A stretch of DNA of 64,000 nt from Bradyrhizobium niftali. GTDB lineage: Bacteria; Pseudomonadota; Alphaproteobacteria; Rhizobiales; Xanthobacteraceae. Below are positions 56,029-64,000 of the stretch, in pieces. Where the stretch lies: NCBI RefSeq assembly GCF_004571025.1, contig NZ_SPQT01000008.1, positions 124,001 to 188,000 of the forward strand. The letters run 5' to 3'. Each line of letters begins with the position of its first letter. Position 1 is the stretch's first letter. Under the pieces are notes generated by a model. That model saw only the letters and a program-made list of their open reading frames with translations. It did no database searches and was not told the origin of the DNA. The translations under genes were made by a program, and so were the position numbers.

Positions 56029-57143
56029 CGATGGACCCGGCTCACGGCACGATCGGCGGTGAAGAGGCCGATCAGCGCGACGTGCAGAAAAATAATTTTG
56101 CGGACATGGGCGGCAATTCTCAGCCGCATCAGGAGCCGCGCCGCGTCAACAACGATCCCCGCGCCAGGCAGCAGAAGGGCAACCAGGTTCGCCGCGACCG
56201 CCGCGACGTCCACGGCTGGGTTGTGCTCGACAAGCCGATCGGCATGACCTCGACGCAGGCCGTCGCCGTGCTCAAGCGCCTGTTCAACGCCAAGCGCGCC
56301 GGCCACGCCGGCACGCTCGATCCGCTCGCTTCCGGCGGCCTGCCGATCGCGCTCGGCGAAGCCACCAAGACGGTTCCCTTCGTCATGGACGGCCGCAAGC
56401 GCTACCAGTTCACCGTGTGCTGGGGCGAGGAGCGCGACACCGACGACATCGAGGGCCGGGTCACCGCGACCTCCGACCAGCGCCCGACCCGGGAGGCCAT
56501 CCTGGCGCTCTTGCCCCGCTTCACCGGGGTGATCGAGCAGATCCCGCCGCGTTATTCCGCGATCAAGGTCCAGGGCGAGCGCGCCTATGACCTCGCCCGC
56601 GACGGCGAGGTCGTGGAACTGGCTCCCCGCCCGGTCGAGATTCACCAATTAACCCTTGTGGATCAACCGGATAACGACCGGGCCGTGTTCGAGGCCGAGT
56701 GCGGCAAGGGCACCTATGTCCGCGCCCTCGCCCGCGATATGGGCCGGATTCTGGGCACTTACGGCCATATCTGCGCGCTGCGGCGGACCCTGGTCGGCCC
56801 TTTTGGCGAAAACGACATGATTCCGCTGGATCAGTTGGAGGCTTTGTGCGATAGAGCCGCGTCCGGCGAGGGAAGCCTCGCCGACGCGCTTTTGCCCGTT
56901 GAGACCGCGCTGGACGACATCCCGGCACTGGCCGTCACTCGGGCTGATGCGGCAAGGCTCCATCGGGGCCAGGCCGTTTTGTTGCGCGGACGGGATGCGC
57001 CCACTTGTAGCGGCACAGTCTATGTCACGGTGGCAGGCCGCCTTTTGGCGCTTGCCGAAGTCGGCAATGGCGAAATCATCCCCAAGCGTGTGTTCAACCT
57101 GACCGGCCTGACTGCCAGCCCCGGTCGCAACGAGAGAAATTGA
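56025..57143 (+). CDS. truB: tRNA pseudouridine(55) synthase TruB
   Basis: The 372-residue enzyme makes pseudouridine-55 in the T-loop of tRNA. The catalytic Asp is in GHAGTLDPLASGGLPIALGEATK near residues 93-111, and YSAIKVQGERAYDLAR follows. GWVVLDKPIGMTSTQAV is the first conserved block, near residue 64. The first 60 residues are a polar, probably disordered extension. The start overlaps the rbfA stop codon. rpsO starts 2 nt after its end. Confidence 0.95.
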   Translation: MTMDPAHGTIGGEEADQRDVQKNNFADMGGNSQPHQEPRRVNNDPRARQQKGNQVRRDRRDVHGWVVLDKPIGMTSTQAVAVLKRLFNAKRAGHAGTLDPLASGGLPIALGEATKTVPFVMDGRKRYQFTVCWGEERDTDDIEGRVTATSDQRPTREAILALLPRFTGVIEQIPPRYSAIKVQGERAYDLARDGEVVELAPRPVEIHQLTLVDQPDNDRAVFEAECGKGTYVRALARDMGRILGTYGHICALRRTLVGPFGENDMIPLDQLEALCDRAASGEGSLADALLPVETALDDIPALAVTRADAARLHRGQAVLLRGRDAPTCSGTVYVTVAGRLLALAEVGNGEIIPKRVFNLTGLTASPGRNERN

Positions 57144-57145
57144 CG

Positions 57146-57415
57146 ATGTCGATTGCCGCAGAACGCAAAGCGGAAGTCATCAAGACGAATGCCACCAAGG
57201 CCGGCGATACCGGCTCGCCCGAGGTTCAGGTCGCGATCCTGTCGGAACGCATCAACAACCTCACCAACCATTTCAAGACCCACGTGAAGGACAACCATTC
57301 GCGTCGCGGCCTCTTGAAGCTGGTCTCGACCCGCCGCTCGCTCCTCGACTACCTCAAGAAGAGGGACGAGGCGCGCTACAAGGCGCTGCTCGAGAAGCAC
57401 AACATTCGTCGTTAA
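57146..57415 (+). CDS. rpsO: Ribosomal protein S15
   Basis: The 89-residue length is exactly normal. The protein binds 16S rRNA and bridges to 23S. Typical stretches are AGDTGSPEVQVAILSERINNLT and HSRRGLLKLVSTRRSLLDYLKK. ATG 57146 is chosen over TTG 57140. A strong terminator follows at 57425. pnp lies downstream after a further long hairpin. Confidence 0.97.
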   Translation: MSIAAERKAEVIKTNATKAGDTGSPEVQVAILSERINNLTNHFKTHVKDNHSRRGLLKLVSTRRSLLDYLKKRDEARYKALLEKHNIRR

Positions 57416-57424
57416 GTGTTCCGG

Positions 57425-57447
57425 CGCGCGCCACTGGCGCGCGTTTT
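57425..57447 (+). terminator. Intrinsic terminator after rpsO
   Basis: A perfect 8-bp cgcgcgcc/ggcgcgcg stem with an act loop, followed by four T. It starts 10 nt after the rpsO stop codon. Confidence 0.85.
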
Positions 57448-57670
57448 CGCGCGTGGTTTCGAACGAAAGCGTTTGTTTAAAGGTTTTTGATCGAGGCTGC
57501 GTGCGCGTCGGGTGCAAGCCGTTGACGGCTAGCATCCGGGGCATGATCGGCGAAGACCGCGGTTCGGTGTTCGCGTTCGTGCCGACTGACAGTCCAGCAG
57601 CAATCCGGCGGCTGGGCACAACGGGCGAGGCGCCCGTATGACCCGAAAGGATGGACGCCATCCGAATTCC

Positions 57671-57744
57671 AAAAACCATGGCAGGATCGCAGGACGCTGA
57701 TCATTCGCTCCGATCAGCGTCCCGCAATCTTGCGCATGGTTTTT
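57671..57744 (+). promoter_or_regulatory. Long hairpin upstream of pnp (candidate RNase III site)
   Basis: A 74-nt stem-loop. The outer 10-bp stem aaaaaccatg/catggttttt closes on a near-continuous middle helix and then an 11-bp inner stem ggacgctgatc/gatcagcgtcc with a 9-nt loop. It ends about 50 nt before the pnp start codon, and a T-rich tract follows (to 57750). It may act as an RNase III target, a terminator, or both. The rest of the rpsO-pnp gap has no gene. Confidence 0.7.
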
Positions 57745-57792
57745 GTTTTTCGAAGCGTCCCTTGTTTCGAGAACCCATGAAAGAAGACCTCT

Positions 57793-59955
<2,163 letters not shown>

Positions 59956-59979
59956 GTTCTCGTACCATCAGAAACACGA

Positions 59980-60009
59980 AAGGGCGGCCGAAAGGCCGCC
60001 CTTTTTGTT
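59980..60009 (+). terminator. Intrinsic terminator after pnp
   Basis: A perfect 10-bp stem aagggcggcc/ggccgccctt with a GAAA tetraloop, followed by a T-rich run. It starts 24 nt after the pnp stop codon. Confidence 0.9.
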
Positions 60010-60033
60010 TGGGTTCGCTCCGGGCGAAATGCG

Positions 60034-60061
60034 TGCCCTCTCCCGCAAGCGGGAGAGGGCA
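60034..60061. terminator. Palindrome at the katG 3' end
   Basis: A perfect 13-bp stem tgccctctcccgc/gcgggagagggca with a 2-nt loop in the gap between convergent pnp and katG. It shares the ctctccc unit of other palindromes in the window and likely ends katG transcription. Confidence 0.75.
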
Positions 60062-60066
60062 CCGAC

Positions 60067-62232
<2,166 letters not shown>

Positions 62233-62346
62233 GAATACCTCCTCTGGTGGCGTCGAACTCGCGCCTTTGACCAGGTAGAACCACTCTAAGCCCCGCATTC
62301 CATCAGGGGAAGTTGACTTTAGTGATCGCTGCGATAAGATTTTCTG
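62233..62346. promoter_or_regulatory. katG-oxyR divergent promoter region
   Basis: A 114-nt gap between divergent genes. It holds the palindrome atcgc-t-gcgat (62325-62335), a LysR-type operator candidate, and TTGACT (62313-62318), a possible -35 box for oxyR. The -10 box would lie at about 62336-62341, very close to ATG 62347. Confidence 0.5.
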
Positions 62347-63273
62347 ATGGTCAACGTGACGATGCGCCAGCTCCGGTATTTCGACGCGCTGGCGCGTCAC
62401 GGGCATTTCGGGCGCGCGGCGGAGGCGAGCTCGATCTCGCAGCCGGCCCTGTCGATGCAGATCAAGGAACTGGAGGAAGCGCTCGGCGGCCTGCTGCTGG
62501 AGCGTACCGCCCGGCAGGTCGCGCTGACGCGGTTCGGCGAAGAGCTCGCGCCGCGCGTCCGCGACATCCTGCGCTCGGTCGATGAACTCGGCGATTTCGC
62601 GCGGGCGTCGCAGGACCGCTTCGCCGGCCGCCTGCGCATCGGCATGATCCCGACGATCGCGCCCTACCTGCTGCCCAAGATCACCAAGAATCTCACGCGC
62701 ATGCATCCGGAACTCGACATCCGCGTGCGCGAGACGATGACGCCGCGGCTGATCCAGGAACTGGTCGAAGGCCGGCTCGACACCGCCATCGTCGCGCTGC
62801 CTGTGTCCGAGTCCTCGCTCACCGAGGTCGCCCTGTTCGAGGAAAAATTCCTGCTGGTGCGGCCGGGCGCGGATGAGGGAACGCCCGCACCCTCGCGCGA
62901 GATGATGCGGGAGATGCGGCTCCTGCTGCTCGAGGAGGGACACTGCTTTCGCGACCAGGCACTGTCGTTCTGCAACATGCAGTCGGCGCCGCCGCGCGAG
63001 ATGCTGGATGCGAATTCGCTGTCGACGCTGGTCCAGATGGTCAGCGCCGGCATCGGGGTCACCTTGATCCCGGAGATGGCGGTGCCGGTGGAGACGCGAT
63101 CGGCCTCGGTCTCGCTGACGCGCTTTCGCGACCCGCAGCCCTCGCGCACCATCGGCATGGTCTGGCGCAAGACCAGCCCGCTGGCGCGGCAGCTGCTCCA
63201 GATTTCCGAGGTGGTGTGCCTGTCGGCCGGCAAGGTGCGGACACGGCCATCCGTGCGCAATCAGCGGGCCTGA
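62347..63273 (+). CDS. oxyR: OxyR-like hydrogen peroxide-responsive LysR regulator
   Basis: The 308-residue LysR protein has the N-terminal HTH (RAAEASSISQPALSMQIKELEEALGGLLLERT) and a C-terminal sensor with two cysteines in LLLEEGHCFRDQALSFCNMQ near residues 190-209. The spacing matches the redox pair of E. coli OxyR (CysX8Cys), so it should sense peroxide by disulfide formation. Its divergence from katG supports that role. ATG 62347 is used; ATG 62359 (MRQLRYF) would fit the promoter spacing better. Confidence 0.93.
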   Translation: MVNVTMRQLRYFDALARHGHFGRAAEASSISQPALSMQIKELEEALGGLLLERTARQVALTRFGEELAPRVRDILRSVDELGDFARASQDRFAGRLRIGMIPTIAPYLLPKITKNLTRMHPELDIRVRETMTPRLIQELVEGRLDTAIVALPVSESSLTEVALFEEKFLLVRPGADEGTPAPSREMMREMRLLLLEEGHCFRDQALSFCNMQSAPPREMLDANSLSTLVQMVSAGIGVTLIPEMAVPVETRSASVSLTRFRDPQPSRTIGMVWRKTSPLARQLLQISEVVCLSAGKVRTRPSVRNQRA

Positions 63274-63280
63274 AGCCTCG

Positions 63281-63730
63281 ATGTTGCATCCCGTCATCCG
63301 CCCCGCCCGCGCCGACGAATATGACGAGATCGGCCGCGTCTGGATGGAAAGCTGGGTCTCGACCGGCCTTGCCGAGGCGAGTGAATTCCTGCTGGCAAAC
63401 CTGCGCGCACGCATCAGGCGCGAGATCGAGAACGGCTGGAGCCTGTTCGTCGCCGACGACAACGGCACGATCGCCGCCATGCTGGCGCTGCATCTGCCAA
63501 AACGCTATCTCGACATGCTTTTCGTCGGGCCCGCCTACCAGGGCCAATCGCTCGGACGGCAATTACTCGCCTTCACGCGCACGCAAATGCCCGACGAGAT
63601 GTACCTGCGCTGCGTCCGCGAGAACGAAAAGGCCTGGCGCTGGTACGAGCGCGAGGGTTTTGTGTTCGAGAAGGAAGAGGTTGAACCGTCGAACGGGTTC
63701 GTGATGAAGTGCTACCAGTGGAAGCGGTAG
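63281..63730 (+). CDS. GNAT family N-acetyltransferase
   Basis: The 149-residue GNAT enzyme has its acetyl-CoA site at FVGPAYQGQSLGRQLLAFTRTQM near residues 86-108 (the Q/RxxGxG/A loop) and the closing NEKAWRWYEREGFVFEKEE segment. The substrate is unknown. It starts 7 nt after the oxyR stop codon on the same strand and may be co-transcribed with oxyR. Confidence 0.88.
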   Translation: MLHPVIRPARADEYDEIGRVWMESWVSTGLAEASEFLLANLRARIRREIENGWSLFVADDNGTIAAMLALHLPKRYLDMLFVGPAYQGQSLGRQLLAFTRTQMPDEMYLRCVRENEKAWRWYEREGFVFEKEEVEPSNGFVMKCYQWKR

Positions 63731-63850
63731 CGCGCCGCCGGATAGGCAGTGACCACCGGCCGCAGCTTGCGGTTGTCGCAATCCCGACCTAGTGTGGCGT
63801 GTCCGACATTCTCCTGCTGACATTCTCCTGCTTCTGATCTTCTGGAATCC

Positions 63851-64000
63851 ATGGTTCGAACTGCTGTCTCGGTCGTCGCCCTGCTGACCTTGCTCGCTCC
63901 GGCAGCTGCGCAAACCCCTCCCGCAACCACCGCACTTCCCGCTCAAACTGCGACACCGGCAAAGCCAGCGGCCAAGAAGGCCGCGAAGCCGAAAGCGGCG
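63851..64000 (+). CDS. Exported protein, 5' end only (Ala/Pro/Lys-rich)
   Basis: An open frame from ATG 63851 runs to the window end, 50 codons. The start MVRTAVSVVALLTLLAPAAAQ is a good signal peptide with probable cleavage after AAA. It is followed by a Pro/Thr/Ala linker and a Lys-Ala-rich stretch (KKAAKPKAA). The gene continues beyond the window; its domain cannot be identified. Confidence 0.6.
   Translation, partial: MVRTAVSVVALLTLLAPAAAQTPPATTALPAQTATPAKPAAKKAAKPKAA

Noticed and set aside
62233..63480. Continuation of the katG frame upstream to 63480
   Set aside because: It is antisense to oxyR and the GNAT gene. katG has a strong GAGGAGG site and the correct N-terminus at ATG 62232.

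Overview
This window is a high-GC, gene-dense stretch of an alphaproteobacterial chromosome, most likely Bradyrhizobium or a close relative. The inference rests on protein sequences (dnaA/dnaN/recF/gyrB, a Fur/Mur-type regulator, miaB-phoH-ybeY-corC-lnt, rimP-nusA-ylxR-infB), on the codon use, and on the many short GC-rich palindromic repeats between genes. No database search was possible. No rRNA, tRNA, CRISPR array, phage or IS element was recognised.

Layout. 1-9939 is the replication cluster: the dnaA 3' end, dnaN, a small GIY-YIG nuclease gene enclosed by inverted palindromes, recF, a tandem family of three exported proteins of unknown function (the third broken by one stop codon), and gyrB. 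10128-19463 holds a membrane protein, a MurA with Asp where Cys is usual, a MATE exporter operon, a SMI1/KNR4 protein, a frameshifted VOC gene, a FUSC transporter and an MmgE/PrpD protein. 19528-32779 is accessory and metabolic: two serine hydrolases, a membrane-anchored AraC regulator, pirin, PurC, an NTF2-like protein, a Rossmann epimerase divergent from an AraC regulator, two small secreted proteins sharing a motif, succinate-semialdehyde dehydrogenase and a PfkB kinase. 32904-48089 is conserved housekeeping: murJ, trpS, a stress protein, a NifU-like protein, tsaB-rimI, a Fur-family regulator, a HAD hydrolase, miaB-phoH-ybeY-corC-lnt, an XRE regulator, an M20 peptidase and trmB. 49226-59955 is the translation and RNA operon rimP-nusA-ylxR-infB-rbfA-truB-rpsO-pnp, which starts with a promoter followed by a terminator-like leader hairpin and carries a 74-nt hairpin before pnp. 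60067-64000 has katG divergent from a two-cysteine oxyR, a GNAT acetyltransferase, and the 5' end of an exported protein.

How the genes work together. Many neighbours overlap by 4 nt (MATE/DUF2867-like/DsbA-like; tsaB/rimI; corC/lnt; M20/trmB; rbfA/truB), which indicates translational coupling. The rimP-pnp block joins transcription elongation, translation initiation, ribosome maturation and RNA decay. katG and oxyR form a peroxide sensor and effector pair.

The most unusual material is the repeat landscape. A GIY-YIG gene sits between two 31-bp inverted hairpin repeats, each 9 nt from the gene, while a gene-less version of the same repeat pair lies at 36216-36303. A separate 103-bp repeat occurs three times and can fold as a cloverleaf. 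The exported FYR..GW paralog family beside recF is the other candidate for an undescribed system.
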